DNA of 64,000 nt from Acinetobacter zhairuonensis. GTDB taxonomy: Bacteria; Pseudomonadota; Gammaproteobacteria; Pseudomonadales; Moraxellaceae. Below, piece after piece: positions 19,065-28,704 of the stretch (the first letter of the stretch is position 1; every line of letters starts with the position of its first letter). The DNA lies in NCBI RefSeq assembly GCF_022601715.1, contig NZ_JAKVIM010000001.1, positions 186,001 to 250,000 on the forward strand. Direction: 5' to 3'. A program made the position numbers and the translations under genes. The notes beneath the pieces were generated by a model, which saw only the letters and a list, made by a program, of their open reading frames with translations, was not told where the DNA came from and searched no databases.

Positions 19065-19147
19065 GAGTTGATCGAATTTCCTAGTGTCGATCATTCATTA
19101 ATCTTTTATAGTGATGATCGAATAGGGAAGACGGATAACAATACGCA

Positions 19148-19579
19148 ATGAATATGCAAAGTAAACAAGCTGAAATTATTCAGTTTTTGATGCAACATTT
19201 TCCACAAAGCTTAGAAAAATGTGACATTGAATCCGTGACGGATCGAGGGGCAACCGTTGTTTATCATATTGATGAACGTGATTTACGACCAGGGGGGACG
19301 GTCTCAGGGCCGACCATGATGACGGTTGCAGATTATGCTTTATATATCGCGATTCTGGGCGAGATTGGCATTGTTGGGCTGACTGTTACCACCAATTTAA
19401 ATATCAACTTCTTGCGTAAACCTGCGGCTTCACAAGACTTGCGTGGGGTTTGTAAGCTGATGAAAGTGGGCAAAGCCTTAATCGTTGGGGAAGTCTGGAT
19501 TTATTCAGTCAATGAAGATGAGCCTGTGGCGCATGTCACAGGAACTTATTCAGTACCACCCCAGCGCACGGTCATATAA
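19148..19579 (+). CDS. PaaI-type hotdog thioesterase
   Basis: This is a 143-residue single hotdog domain. RPGGTVSGPTMMTVADYALYIAIL holds the Gly-rich turn and the Asp of the PaaI-like active-site helix. VTTNLNINFLRKPAA is the conserved central strand. Family members hydrolyse acyl-CoA thioesters in the cytosol; the substrate is unknown. It follows tmk after 83 bases and ends at a shared terminator. A second, less similar hotdog protein of this type is at 31826-32260. Confidence 0.78.
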   Translation: MNMQSKQAEIIQFLMQHFPQSLEKCDIESVTDRGATVVYHIDERDLRPGGTVSGPTMMTVADYALYIAILGEIGIVGLTVTTNLNINFLRKPAASQDLRGVCKLMKVGKALIVGEVWIYSVNEDEPVAHVTGTYSVPPQRTVI

Positions 19580-19627
19580 CGACGCATTGGGTTGATTGTT
19601 TTAATCTTCAATGTGATTGCTTAAAAG

Positions 19628-19658
19628 ACAGGTACAGTCGATTAAAGACTGTACCTGT
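19628..19658. terminator. Bidirectional terminator between thioesterase and nadB
   Basis: A 12-bp perfect stem (ACAGGTACAGTC / GACTGTACCTGT) with a seven-base loop has T-rich flanks on both strands, between convergent genes. Confidence 0.8.
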
Positions 19659-19669
19659 GTTGTTTTGAT

Positions 19670-21301
19670 TTAAACATTGACCAGTGGTGTTTCAACTTGG
19701 AAGTTAGGCGGCGTGAGTACGGTTTTTCGTAACTCAGGCGCTAGCTCTGGATAATCCAAGGTGAAATGTAAACCACGCGATTCTTTACGTTCCATTGCAC
19801 AGCGTACAATCATTTCTGAAACCAAGACCAAGTTACGCAGTTCAATCAGATTTTTACTGACTTGGTAATCTTCATAGTACTCGGTGATTTCACGCTTGAG
19901 CATTTCAATACGGTGTAAAGCACGTTGAAGACGCTTGGTCGTGCGGACAATACCGACATAGTTCCACATGGTTTGACGCAATTCATCCCAGTTTTGCAGA
20001 ATGACGACATCTTCATCAGGGTTCATAACCTGAGAATCATCCCACTCTGGTACAGCTGGCGAATGATAGTTTGCAATATATTGTGACTCGATATGCTCGG
20101 CAGCACTCATGCCATACACGAAACATTCAAGCAGTGAATTGCTCGCCATACGATTCGCACCATGCAGTCCTGTATATGACGTTTCACCCACAGCATATAA
20201 GCCCTGAATATCAGTTTGGCTATGCTCATCTACCACTACGCCACCACAGGTGTAATGTGCGGCAGGGACTACAGGAATCATATCTTTAGTAATGTCGATA
20301 CCGAGTTCGAGTAGGCGGGCATAAAGTGTTGGGAAGTGTTCTTTTACAAAAGCTTCAGGTTTATGGGTAATGTCTAACCAGACATGACGAATACCTAAAC
20401 GTTTGATTTCATAGTCGATCGCGCGCGCGACAATATCACGCGGCGCAAGTTCAGCACGTTCATCAAAACGTAGCATGAAGCGTTCGCCATCTGGCAGTCT
20501 TAAGTAGGCGCCTTCGCCACGCATCGCTTCGGTAATGAGGAAAGAGCGAGCTTGCGGGTGATATAAACAGGTCGGATGGAATTGGTTAAACTCCATATTG
20601 GCGACACGGCAACCTGCTCGATATGCCATGGCAATACCATCACCTGTGGCAATATCAGGATTCGAGGTATAAAGATAAGCTTTCATAGCACCACCGCAAG
20701 CCAGTGCGGTAAACGGTGCTAAAAAGGTATGTACCTGTTCGGTTTTTTCATCGAGTGCGTATAGACCGAGCGCTCGATTGTTGGCTTCATCCAAGCCCAG
20801 TTTTTGCGAGGTAATTAAATCAATCGCAATAAAGTTTTCAAAAATCGTAATATTGTCTTTTTCTTGTGCACGTTGTACCAGCGTCGTAGAAATGGCACGA
20901 CCCGTTGCATCTGCAGCGTGAATAATACGACGTTGTGAATGACCGCCTTCACGAGTTAGATGTAATTGCGCTTGCTCATCTAAGGTGAACTGTACGCCGT
21001 TATTTAATAGAAAATCGACAGATGGTTTGCCACCTTCAACGGTTTGTTTGACTGCATCGAGTTCACATAAATGCGCACCTGCAATCATGGTGTCATCAAT
21101 GTGCTGTTGAATGGAGTCCGTTTCATCCAAAACAGCGGCAACCCCACCTTGTGCATAGTAAGTACTGGCATCCGTGAGGGTTGATTTCGCTAAAACTGCA
21201 ATGTTGAAATGATGAGGTAATGACAGTGCTAAACTTAAACCTGCGCCACCACTGCCCACAATAATCACATCAAATTGATGCGTTGAGCTTAAATTAGACA
21301 T
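19670..21301 (-). CDS. nadB: L-aspartate oxidase
   Basis: NadB oxidises L-aspartate to iminoaspartate for de novo NAD synthesis. The product is about 543 residues. An N-terminal FAD-binding [17 protein letters not shown] lies near residue 14, followed by [33 protein letters not shown], the HPTCLYHP and [13 protein letters not shown] active-site segments, and [16 protein letters not shown]-terminal helical domain follows, with an aspartate-oxidase-type ending. Another ATG six bases upstream (21307) is equally possible. nadA and nadC are not in the window; nadM at 1605 acts in the same overall pathway. Confidence 0.95.
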   Translation of the reverse strand: MSNLSSTHQFDVIIVGSGGAGLSLALSLPHHFNIAVLAKSTLTDASTYYAQGGVAAVLDETDSIQQHIDDTMIAGAHLCELDAVKQTVEGGKPSVDFLLNNGVQFTLDEQAQLHLTREGGHSQRRIIHAADATGRAISTTLVQRAQEKDNITIFENFIAIDLITSQKLGLDEANNRALGLYALDEKTEQVHTFLAPFTALACGGAMKAYLYTSNPDIATGDGIAMAYRAGCRVANMEFNQFHPTCLYHPQARSFLITEAMRGEGAYLRLPDGERFMLRFDERAELAPRDIVARAIDYEIKRLGIRHVWLDITHKPEAFVKEHFPTLYARLLELGIDITKDMIPVVPAAHYTCGGVVVDEHSQTDIQGLYAVGETSYTGLHGANRMASNSLLECFVYGMSAAEHIESQYIANYHSPAVPEWDDSQVMNPDEDVVILQNWDELRQTMWNYVGIVRTTKRLQRALHRIEMLKREITEYYEDYQVSKNLIELRNLVLVSEMIVRCAMERKESRGLHFTLDYPELAPELRKTVLTPPNFQVETPLVNV

Positions 21302-21528
21302 TTCCATCAGCTAATTTTAAAAAAAAGTTTGGTAATGACAACGCTTTTTGCGATAAAAGGCAAGTGTAAAATAGTCGAGTCTTGATCAGAAAAAGCAATC
21401 AAAGTGCACAAACATTATCTAAAAATAAGTACTTGTTTTGCTAAAACATAATTGAACATATTATTACGCAAGAATAACAAGTTTTATGATAAAAATTTTT
21501 TGTTAAAGACGTAACAATAAATGAGTGA

Positions 21529-22917
21529 ATGAGTTTTATGAAGAGTGGCTATCTACAAAAAGGAATGTATGCTGCGGTATTTACGATGGCGGCTGTACAG
21601 ACACAAGCAGCACAAGCCGTAGATTTTTCAAATTTAGTCGAGCAAGTCAGTCCTGCGGTTGTGAGTGTGCATGTGGTCAAAAAAATGACCCAAGACGAAA
21701 TCATGCAACAACAAGTCCCTGAAATCCTAAAGCGTTTTTTTGGCAATCAAGTCATTATTCCACAGCAACAGGTTCCGCAAGAAAAGACCGCTTATGGGAG
21801 TGCTTTTTTTATTAGCAAAGATGGTTATCTGTTGACCAATCATCATGTGGTGGAAAATGCTTCTAAAGTCACTATTATGCTGAATGACCGTCGTGAGCTG
21901 GATGCTACGGTTGTTGGTAGTGATGAGCGTACCGATGTAGCTTTGCTGAAAGTCAAAGGTGATCAATTTCCTTCACTCAAAACAGGTAATGTAGACCAAT
22001 TGAAAGTGGGTGAGCCTGTTTTGGCAATTGGTTCTCCCTTTGGTTTTGACTATTCAGCTTCCGCGGGTATTGTCAGTGCCAAAATGCGCAATATGATGGG
22101 TGAGACTTCAGTCCCGTTCATTCAAACCGATGTGGCTTTAAATCCTGGTAATTCAGGTGGACCATTGTTTAATCAGCGTGGAGAAGTCGTTGGTGTGAAC
22201 TCGCGTATCTTCAGTGGTACGGGTGGATATATGGGCTTGTCGTTCTCCATTCCAATTGATGTGGCAATTGATGTTGCAGACCAGTTGAAACAGAAGGGTA
22301 AGGTGACCCGATCTTACTTGGGTGTCATGATGCAGGATATTGACCGTAATCTGGCAGAATCCTATAACTTACCGAAACCTGAAGGTGCATTAATCACGGA
22401 TGTGACACCGAACTCACCAGCTTCCAAAGCAGGCTTAAAGGCGGGTGATGTTGTATTAAAATACAATGGGGCTTCAATTTCACGGACGTCTGAATTACTT
22501 AATTATTTAAACCGTTCAGCTCCAAATCAAACCATTCAGCTTGAGGTGTTGCGTGATGATAAAACACGTAATATTTCAGCAACATTAACGACCGCTCCAG
22601 ATGATACGCCTGCTAAAGCTCAACAAGTGTCTGAAAGTACAGGACCAAAAATTGGGGTTGCGATCCGTGATTTAACTCCTACAGAATTGTCACAGCTTAA
22701 TATCCAAGGCGGTGTATTAATTCAGGACGTGATGCGTGGTGGTGTAGCATCGCAGGCGCGTATCTTGCCTGGGGATGTCATTACACAATTGAATAATAGT
22801 AGCATCAACAGTGCGAATGATTTTGTAAAAGCAGTTTCAGCTTTGAAGAAAGATACCGTGGTACGAGTGTCATTAATTCGTAAAGGTCAACGTGCAATTG
22901 TAGGTATGCGTATTTAA
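21529..22917 (+). CDS. DegP/MucD-like periplasmic serine protease (Do family)
   Basis: This 462-residue secreted HtrA protease has a signal peptide ending after QTQAAQA. The trypsin-like domain carries the triad His106 (in TNHHVVENA), Asp136 (in RTDVALLKV) and Ser209 (in NPGNSGGPLF). Two PDZ domains follow (about 265-355 and 375-460), each with a G-L-G-type carboxylate loop. Such proteases degrade or refold misfolded envelope proteins under stress. ATG 21538 is an alternative start. The 220-base upstream region separates it from divergent nadB. It could be called degP, degQ or mucD; the sequence does not decide. Confidence 0.9.
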   Translation: MSFMKSGYLQKGMYAAVFTMAAVQTQAAQAVDFSNLVEQVSPAVVSVHVVKKMTQDEIMQQQVPEILKRFFGNQVIIPQQQVPQEKTAYGSAFFISKDGYLLTNHHVVENASKVTIMLNDRRELDATVVGSDERTDVALLKVKGDQFPSLKTGNVDQLKVGEPVLAIGSPFGFDYSASAGIVSAKMRNMMGETSVPFIQTDVALNPGNSGGPLFNQRGEVVGVNSRIFSGTGGYMGLSFSIPIDVAIDVADQLKQKGKVTRSYLGVMMQDIDRNLAESYNLPKPEGALITDVTPNSPASKAGLKAGDVVLKYNGASISRTSELLNYLNRSAPNQTIQLEVLRDDKTRNISATLTTAPDDTPAKAQQVSESTGPKIGVAIRDLTPTELSQLNIQGGVLIQDVMRGGVASQARILPGDVITQLNNSSINSANDFVKAVSALKKDTVVRVSLIRKGQRAIVGMRI

Positions 22918-22950
22918 GGATTAGATATCAGCAACATCGTGTTGAACTAG

Positions 22951-22985
22951 AAAATGCCAGTCTATTCAGTTTAGACTGGCATTTT
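22951..22985 (+). terminator. Intrinsic terminator after the HtrA protease gene
   Basis: A stem of at least 13 bp (AAAATGCCAGTCTA / TAGACTGGCATTTT) with a seven-base loop, followed by ATTTG, lies 33 bases after the stop. Confidence 0.85.
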
Positions 22986-23081
22986 ATTTGGCTGAAATAT
23001 TATTCAGCATTAAATGTGAAGTAAAAATATAGACATGGTTTTTAAAACTTTGACTAAACCATGGAAAGGATGAACGAGTTA

Positions 23082-23534
23082 ATGAGTGCAATTTTTGATT
23101 TAGATTTAACAGTTAAACCAGAACATATCGATGCTTTGGGGCATGTCAATAATGTGGTGTATGTGCAGTGGATGCAAGATGTCGCAACAGCACATATTGA
23201 TCAGTTGGGATTAGGTATACAGCAGTATTTAGAGTTAAAACATGCCATGGTGGCAGTTGAACATCATGTGCAATATCGAAAAGCCTCGTTATTAGAAGAT
23301 CAAATTGTTCTGCGTACATGGTTAAGTGATATTAACAGCATGTATTTATTTCGACAGTATGCATTTTATCGTCCAGCTGATCAGGCGATTTTATTTATGG
23401 GGCAAACCAAGTGGGCATGTGTAGAAATTGCGACAGGTCGACCAAAACGTATTTCTCCGACCTTCTCGCAAGCTTATCAACCGTTAAGTGAGCAGATTAA
23501 TCCGCTAGATTTTAGTGTTTCTTATCAAGCTTAA
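23082..23534 (+). CDS. Acyl-CoA thioesterase, 4HBT/YbgC type
   Basis: This hotdog thioesterase is about 150 residues long. VKPEHIDALGHVNNVVYVQWMQD near residue 10 contains the Asp and the HVNN pattern of the 4-hydroxybenzoyl-CoA thioesterase family (FadM/YbgC). HHVQYRKASLLEDQI is the central conserved strand. The frame is open from an ATG at 23061 (seven more residues). I chose 23082 because AAGGA precedes it at a workable but long distance, so the start is uncertain. Substrate unknown, probably a medium- or long-chain acyl-CoA. The gene appears monocistronic, ahead of the lepA promoter. Confidence 0.8.
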   Translation: MSAIFDLDLTVKPEHIDALGHVNNVVYVQWMQDVATAHIDQLGLGIQQYLELKHAMVAVEHHVQYRKASLLEDQIVLRTWLSDINSMYLFRQYAFYRPADQAILFMGQTKWACVEIATGRPKRISPTFSQAYQPLSEQINPLDFSVSYQA

Positions 23535-23621
23535 AGGATTGAATCGATGTTGTTGAAAAAATGTACGGTCTTAAAAACCTGAGGGTTTCAACGAATTTAT
23601 CACTTTTTCATTTTTGCAATC

Positions 23622-23630
23622 TGTTATAAT
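23622..23630 (+). promoter_or_regulatory. Extended -10 promoter upstream of lepA
   Basis: TGTTATAAT gives a perfect TATAAT hexamer (23625-23630) with the extended TGn element. No convincing -35 is seen at 17 bases, which fits an extended -10 promoter. It lies 78 bases upstream of lepA and would drive the long lepA-to-miaE gene run. Confidence 0.6.
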
Positions 23631-23707
23631 CGGCAGCAATTTGTTTAACCGCTTTCGCTTGGTACCTCCGCTTTGTACTAGGCACTATTTTTTTCTTAAG
23701 GTAACTC

Positions 23708-25525
23708 ATGGCGCAAGCTAAAAAATCCGTTGATATCAAGAATATCCGAAATTTTTCGATTATTGCTCACATTGACCATGGTAAGTCAACTTTGGCTGAC
23801 CGTTTTATTCAAATGTGCGGCGGTTTACAAGATCGTGAAATGCAAGCCCAAGTTTTGGACTCGATGGAGTTAGAACGCGAACGTGGGATTACCATTAAAG
23901 CAGCGTCTGTAACGCTCTATTACACCCATCCAAATGGTCAAGAATATCAATTGAACTTCATTGATACACCGGGACACGTGGATTTTTCTTATGAAGTTTC
24001 GCGTTCATTGGCGGCATGTGAAGGGGCATTGTTGGTTGTGGATGCAGCACAAGGTGTAGAAGCACAGTCAGTTGCAAACTGCTATACCGCGATTGAGCAA
24101 GGGCTTGAAGTCCTGCCAATTTTAAACAAAATTGACTTGCCGCAAGCTGAACCTGAGCGCGTGATTCATGAAATCGAAGAAATTATCGGTATTGAAGCGA
24201 CAGATGCTCCAACCTGTTCTGCAAAAACAGGTCTAGGTGTAGAAGGTGTGCTTGAGCGTTTAGTGGATGTGATTCCAGCACCAGAAGGTGATCGTGAAGC
24301 ACCATTACAAGCGTTGATTATTGACTCATGGTTCGATAACTATTTAGGTGTTGTCTCTTTAGTTCGCATTAAGCAAGGTCGTATCCGCAAGGGCGACAAA
24401 ATGTTGATCAAATCGACAGGACAAACCCATCCTGTGACTTCTGTGGGTGTATTTAATCCAAAACATACAGAAACGGATATCCTTGAAGCAGGTGAAGTAG
24501 GTTTCGTGATTGCGGGGATTAAAGATATTTTTGGTGCGCCAGTGGGTGATACCATTACACTTGCCGCAACACCAGAAGTACAAACTCTGCCAGGTTTCAA
24601 AAAAGTGAAACCGCAAGTTTATGCTGGTCTGTTCCCAATCGATTCAAGTGATTTTGAACCATTCCGTGAAGCGTTACAGAAATTACAAATCAACGATTCT
24701 GCATTGTTCTTCGAACCTGAAAGTTCGGATGCGCTGGGTTTTGGTTTCCGTTGTGGTTTCTTGGGCATGCTACACATGGAGATCGTTCAGGAACGTCTTG
24801 AACGTGAATATGATCTTGATTTGATCAGTTCGGCACCTACCGTGGTGTACGAGGCATTGACCAAAAAAGGTGAAACGATTTATATCGACAGCCCATCGAA
24901 AATGCCTGATGGTTCAACCGTAGAAGATTTACGTGAACCAATTGCAGAGTGTCATATTTTGGTGCCGCAAGAATACTTGGGTAACGTGATGACCTTGTGT
25001 ATTGAGCGTCGTGGTGTGCAAAAAGACATGAAGTTCTTGGGTAACCAAGTGTCTGTGACTTTTGAAATTCCAATGGCTGAAGTGGTGATGGACTTCTTTG
25101 ATAGATTGAAGTCTTGTTCACGTGGGTTTGCCTCTTTGGACTATAACTTTGTCCGTTTTGAAAGCTCATCTTTGGTAAAAGTTGATGTCTTGATTAACGG
25201 TGAAAAAGTCGATGCTTTGGCAATGATTTGTCATCGTCAAGATGCTCGCCATCGCGGTATTGCACTGGTCGAAAAAATGAAAGATCTGATTCCTCGTCAG
25301 ATGTTCGATGTTGCCATTCAAGCAGCAATCGGTGCGCAAATTATTGCACGTTCAACAGTCAAGGCAATGCGTAAAAATGTCTTGGCGAAATGTTATGGTG
25401 GTGACGTTTCACGTAAGAAGAAACTCCTATCTAAACAGAAAGAAGGTAAGAAACGCATGAAGCAAGTGGGTAGCGTTGAAATCCCGCAAGAAGCGTTCTT
25501 AGCTGTGTTGAAAGTAGAAAGATAA
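23708..25525 (+). CDS. lepA: Elongation factor 4 (LepA)
   Basis: LepA is a ribosome-associated GTPase that acts on translation initiation or back-translocation. The 605 residues contain the G domain ([34 protein letters not shown]), then domain II, EF-G-like domains and the LepA-specific C-terminal domain with [26 protein letters not shown]. Length and all motifs are typical. AAGG precedes the ATG. lepB follows after 21 bases, the conserved lepA-lepB order. Confidence 0.98.
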   Translation: MAQAKKSVDIKNIRNFSIIAHIDHGKSTLADRFIQMCGGLQDREMQAQVLDSMELERERGITIKAASVTLYYTHPNGQEYQLNFIDTPGHVDFSYEVSRSLAACEGALLVVDAAQGVEAQSVANCYTAIEQGLEVLPILNKIDLPQAEPERVIHEIEEIIGIEATDAPTCSAKTGLGVEGVLERLVDVIPAPEGDREAPLQALIIDSWFDNYLGVVSLVRIKQGRIRKGDKMLIKSTGQTHPVTSVGVFNPKHTETDILEAGEVGFVIAGIKDIFGAPVGDTITLAATPEVQTLPGFKKVKPQVYAGLFPIDSSDFEPFREALQKLQINDSALFFEPESSDALGFGFRCGFLGMLHMEIVQERLEREYDLDLISSAPTVVYEALTKKGETIYIDSPSKMPDGSTVEDLREPIAECHILVPQEYLGNVMTLCIERRGVQKDMKFLGNQVSVTFEIPMAEVVMDFFDRLKSCSRGFASLDYNFVRFESSSLVKVDVLINGEKVDALAMICHRQDARHRGIALVEKMKDLIPRQMFDVAIQAAIGAQIIARSTVKAMRKNVLAKCYGGDVSRKKKLLSKQKEGKKRMKQVGSVEIPQEAFLAVLKVER

Positions 25526-25546
25526 GAATTAGAGGTCGTTTAGCTC

Positions 25547-26374
25547 ATGGATTTTGATTTTAATTTAATACTCGTGCCTGCCACGCTGATTTTTTTCTTG
25601 GTGTGGTTGCTGGATAAGTTTGTATTTAAACAAAGACAAACCAAAGGCAGGGGAAATGAAAATTTCATTATCACATGGGCGTATGATTTCTGGCCTGTAT
25701 TGGCGGTCGTTTTAGTTTTGCGTTCATTCTTGTACGAACCATTTAATATTCCATCGGATTCTATGGTGCCAACCTTAGAAACGGGTGATTTTATTTTGGT
25801 GAATAAGTTTAACTATGGTGTGCGTTTACCTATCGTTAATAAGAAAATTATTGATGTGGGTGAGCCAGAGCGTGGTGATGTAATTGTGTTCCGTTATCCA
25901 CCTCAGCCAACCATTAGTTATATTAAGCGTGTTGTTGGTCTACCAGGGGATCATATTATTTATGATCATGGGCAACTGACGATTAATGGTCAAAAAGTGG
26001 CGAAAGTGCCTGTTGAATTTAGTCGTGAGAAAGATGCATTAGACACACCAACTTCGATCTATCATAAAGAGACTTTAGGTCAGCATACATTTACGATGCG
26101 AGAACTGGAAGGGGTGAATGTTGCTCGCCAAGCACCATTCATTAATTATGTTGAAAATGGTAAATACTCAACTGAAAATGGTTTATATTGGGAAGTGAAA
26201 GTTCCAGCAGGGCACTATTTTGCGATGGGGGATAACCGCGATCAAAGTGCGGACAGTCGTTTTTGGGGATTTGTGCCTGAGGAAAACTTAACAGGGAGAG
26301 CATTTTATGTGTGGATGCATAAAGAGCCTGGATTCAAACTACCGTCATTTAGCCGTAACGGTAAAATTGATTAA
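25547..26374 (+). CDS. lepB: Signal peptidase I
   Basis: LepB cleaves signal peptides at the outer face of the inner membrane. The 275 residues have two N-terminal transmembrane segments (about 5-25 and 48-64). IPSDSMVPTL carries the catalytic Ser72, YIKRVVGLPGD carries the general-base Lys127, and MGDNRDQSADSRFWGFVP is the C-terminal box. AGAGG lies ten bases before the ATG. It sits between lepA and the DUF4845 gene, followed by rnc and era, an order conserved in gammaproteobacteria. Confidence 0.96.
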   Translation: MDFDFNLILVPATLIFFLVWLLDKFVFKQRQTKGRGNENFIITWAYDFWPVLAVVLVLRSFLYEPFNIPSDSMVPTLETGDFILVNKFNYGVRLPIVNKKIIDVGEPERGDVIVFRYPPQPTISYIKRVVGLPGDHIIYDHGQLTINGQKVAKVPVEFSREKDALDTPTSIYHKETLGQHTFTMRELEGVNVARQAPFINYVENGKYSTENGLYWEVKVPAGHYFAMGDNRDQSADSRFWGFVPEENLTGRAFYVWMHKEPGFKLPSFSRNGKID

Positions 26375-26397
26375 TTGACCAAAATGGAAAATAAAAA

Positions 26398-26772
26398 ATG
26401 TGTCGAAATCAAAAAGGTGCGTCTTATATTGGGTTTTTAATTGCAATTGTTGGTTTTGCATTTTTAGCAAAAGTCGCAATTGCCGTGTGGGCTCCCTATT
26501 GGGATGATCGTGTGATTGATAGTCAAATCACAGAGCTATTACAAAGTAGCCCAACGAATATCAGTCCATCGAAATTTTCTAGTCAAATGGGGCAACGTTT
26601 AGATATGAACAATGTCCGCGATATAAAATTTGATGATATTGCACAAGTAACCAATACCGATGGTATACAAGTGAATAAGAGTTATGAGGTAAGAAAGCCA
26701 TTCTTACTGAATATAGATTTAGTGTTAAAGTTTGAGAAAAGTTTTGATCAAAGGTCAGTCCAAACTAAGTGA
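26398..26772 (+). CDS. DUF4845 single-pass membrane protein
   Basis: This is a 124-residue protein with an N-terminal pattern typical of DUF4845: a short Lys/Arg start, KGASYIGFLIAIVGFAFLAKVAIAVWAPYW spanning the membrane (about residues 6-30), then a small extracytoplasmic domain including MGQRLDMNNVRD. The function is unknown. Family members nearly always lie between lepB and rnc, as here. The 3' end overlaps the likely start of rnc by 29 bases, which suggests translational coupling. Confidence 0.82.
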   Translation: MCRNQKGASYIGFLIAIVGFAFLAKVAIAVWAPYWDDRVIDSQITELLQSSPTNISPSKFSSQMGQRLDMNNVRDIKFDDIAQVTNTDGIQVNKSYEVRKPFLLNIDLVLKFEKSFDQRSVQTK

Positions 26773-27436
26773 TATGCGCTTAGCAAGTCGTATCGGTTAC
26801 CAGTTTAAGCAAGCTGAATTATTACAGCTTGCATTGACACACCGTTCGGTGAGCCATAAATATAATTACGAACGCCTAGAATTTTTAGGTGATTCGTTGT
26901 TAGGAATGATCATCGCCAATTATTTGTATCAGGCTTATCCGCATGAAAATGAAGGGCGTCTAACTCGAATGCGTGCCACATTGGTACGTCAGGAAGCGTT
27001 AGGTAAAATCGCCAATGATTTGAAACTCAGTTCCTGTATGATTTTAAGTACAGGTGAATTAAAGTCGGGTGGTCATCATCGCGAATCTATCTTGGCGGAT
27101 ACGGTTGAAGCGATCATTGGTGCGATTTATGTGGATTGTGGTGACTTAACGGTGTTACAGGCTATCGTGTTAAAATGGTATGAACCGTATTTAGATCATA
27201 TTGAGCCAACCGATCAACTGAAAGATCCGAAATCGAGATTGCAAGAGTATTTGCAAGCACGTAAAAAGCCGTTACCACTGTATGAGGTTGTCGATATTCA
27301 AGGGGATGCACCGAATCAACATTTCAAAGTGCATTGTACCGTTGATGGATTACCTCTATTTAAAGGTGAAGGTTCAAGTCGTCGTTTTGCAGAACAAGCT
27401 GCAGCGGCGGATGTTTTAAAACTATTGGAGCAGTAA
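26744..27436 (+). CDS. rnc: Ribonuclease III
   Basis: RNase III cleaves double-stranded RNA, including the rRNA precursor. The product is 230 residues, with the catalytic signature ERLEFLGDSLLGMIIA, then HRESILADTVEAIIGAIY, and a C-terminal dsRNA-binding domain from about residue 155 (DPKSRLQEYLQ...GEGSSRRFAEQAAAADVLKLL). The start is unusual. The first ATG is 26774, but it has no ribosome site and would trim the N-terminus. TTG at 26744 has GAGAAAA upstream and gives the KLSD..SRIGYQF N-terminus I recall for Acinetobacter orthologues. Another TTG lies at 26732. All candidates except 26774 overlap the DUF4845 gene. Confidence 0.93.
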   Translation: MIKGQSKLSDMRLASRIGYQFKQAELLQLALTHRSVSHKYNYERLEFLGDSLLGMIIANYLYQAYPHENEGRLTRMRATLVRQEALGKIANDLKLSSCMILSTGELKSGGHHRESILADTVEAIIGAIYVDCGDLTVLQAIVLKWYEPYLDHIEPTDQLKDPKSRLQEYLQARKKPLPLYEVVDIQGDAPNQHFKVHCTVDGLPLFKGEGSSRRFAEQAAAADVLKLLEQ

Positions 27437-27441
27437 ACTGC

Positions 27442-28476
27442 ATGACTACGAATTCCGATCACATTGATGCTGATCACGAGTCGCCTAGCGACAATGATAC
27501 CAAAGATTTAATTAGCCAGTTTTTTAGTGAACAAGGCACAGCCATTCCTGCTGATTTCAGAAGTGGTTTTGTTGCGATTGTCGGTCGTCCAAATGTGGGT
27601 AAATCGACTTTAATGAATCACTTGCTGGGTCAGAAACTTTCCATTACCTCGCGTAAACCACAAACGACACGTCATAAAATTGTCGGGATTGATTCACGTG
27701 AAAAATCTCAGGCGGTATTTGTAGATACCCCAGGGATGCATAAAAAAGAAGTGCGTGCCATCAATAAAATGATGAACCGTGCTGCGCATTCTGCTTTGCG
27801 CGATGTGAATTTGGTTCTTTTTGTGGTGGATGCGCAAAAGTGGACACAAAACGATGAGCTAGTTTTGGAAAAACTGAAGAATGCTGAAATGCCTGTAATT
27901 CTGGTAATCAATAAACTGGATACGCTAGAAAATAAAAATCAGGCATTACCGCTTATTCAAGAACGCGCCAAACTCATGAATTTCGCTGAGATTGTTCCAG
28001 TTTCTGCGCTTCGTGGTGCTAATCTTGAACATTTACGTAATACCATTGAGCAGTATTTACCATTCCAGCCACCATTATATTCGCTTGATCAGATTACAGA
28101 CCGTTCTGAGCGTTTCTTGGCGTCTGAAATCATCCGTGAAAAGATCATGCGTCAGCTGGGTGAAGAATTACCTTATGATTTAACTGTTCAAATTGAATCA
28201 TTCCGTACCGAAGATTCAGTGATTCACGAAAAAACAGGTAAACTTAAACCTGCTTGTACCTACATTGATGCTACAATTTTTGTGGATCGCGCAGGGCAAA
28301 AAGCCATTGTGATTGGTGAGAAAGGTACCAAGTTGAAAAAAATTGGTATGGATGCCCGTACCGATATGGAAAAAATGTTTGAGCAAAAAATCATGCTGAC
28401 GCTTTGGGTGAAAGTAAAAGGTGGTTGGTCAGACGATGAACGTGCACTGAAAAGTCTTGGATATAGTGACATTTAA
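27442..28476 (+). CDS. era: GTPase Era
   Basis: Era is an essential GTPase for 16S rRNA and 30S maturation. The protein has 344 residues, about 40 more than E. coli Era, the extra being an acidic N-terminal tail (DHIDADHESPSDNDTKD). G motifs: GRPNVGKSTLMN, DTPGMHKK, NKLD and SALRGANLEHL. The C-terminal KH domain contains IVIGEKGTKLKKIGMDAR. It starts five bases after rnc. A downstream in-frame start would shorten the tail, but no better ribosome site is evident. Confidence 0.96.
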   Translation: MTTNSDHIDADHESPSDNDTKDLISQFFSEQGTAIPADFRSGFVAIVGRPNVGKSTLMNHLLGQKLSITSRKPQTTRHKIVGIDSREKSQAVFVDTPGMHKKEVRAINKMMNRAAHSALRDVNLVLFVVDAQKWTQNDELVLEKLKNAEMPVILVINKLDTLENKNQALPLIQERAKLMNFAEIVPVSALRGANLEHLRNTIEQYLPFQPPLYSLDQITDRSERFLASEIIREKIMRQLGEELPYDLTVQIESFRTEDSVIHEKTGKLKPACTYIDATIFVDRAGQKAIVIGEKGTKLKKIGMDARTDMEKMFEQKIMLTLWVKVKGGWSDDERALKSLGYSDI

Positions 28477-28500
28477 GATTTGACTCAAACAGGAGCTGTA

Positions 28501-28695
28501 ATGGTAAAAATTTGCTTGATTGTGGCAAGTGTAATAATTTTACAAGGCTGCATTCATAAAATTGTTACAGTTCCTGTAAAAGTGGCATATAAAACCACCA
28601 AAGGCGTAGTGAAGGGTACGGTCGCAGTTGTGGAAGCTGTAATTCCTGATGAAGATGATAAGGCTGATGAAACACAGCAAGATCAGCAGGATTAA
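28501..28695 (+). CDS. Small lipoprotein, function unknown
   Basis: This is a 64-residue product with a lipoprotein signal: MVKICLIVASVIILQGC, lipobox LQGC, predicted lipidated Cys17. The mature part has a repetitive Val/Lys/Thr stretch (IVTVPVKVAYKTTKGVVKGTVAVVEAVIP) and an acidic Gln/Asp tail. AGGAG lies six bases before ATG 28501, so the longer frame from 28480 is rejected. It sits between era and recO, apparently in the same transcript. Short lipoproteins of this look are common in Acinetobacter and have no known role. Confidence 0.72.
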   Translation: MVKICLIVASVIILQGCIHKIVTVPVKVAYKTTKGVVKGTVAVVEAVIPDEDDKADETQQDQQD

Positions 28696-28704
28696 TGTTG
28701 ATTC

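Noticed and set aside
24837..25169. 110-codon minus-strand frame
   Set aside because: Antisense to lepA, a highly conserved gene; no ribosome site or family motif.
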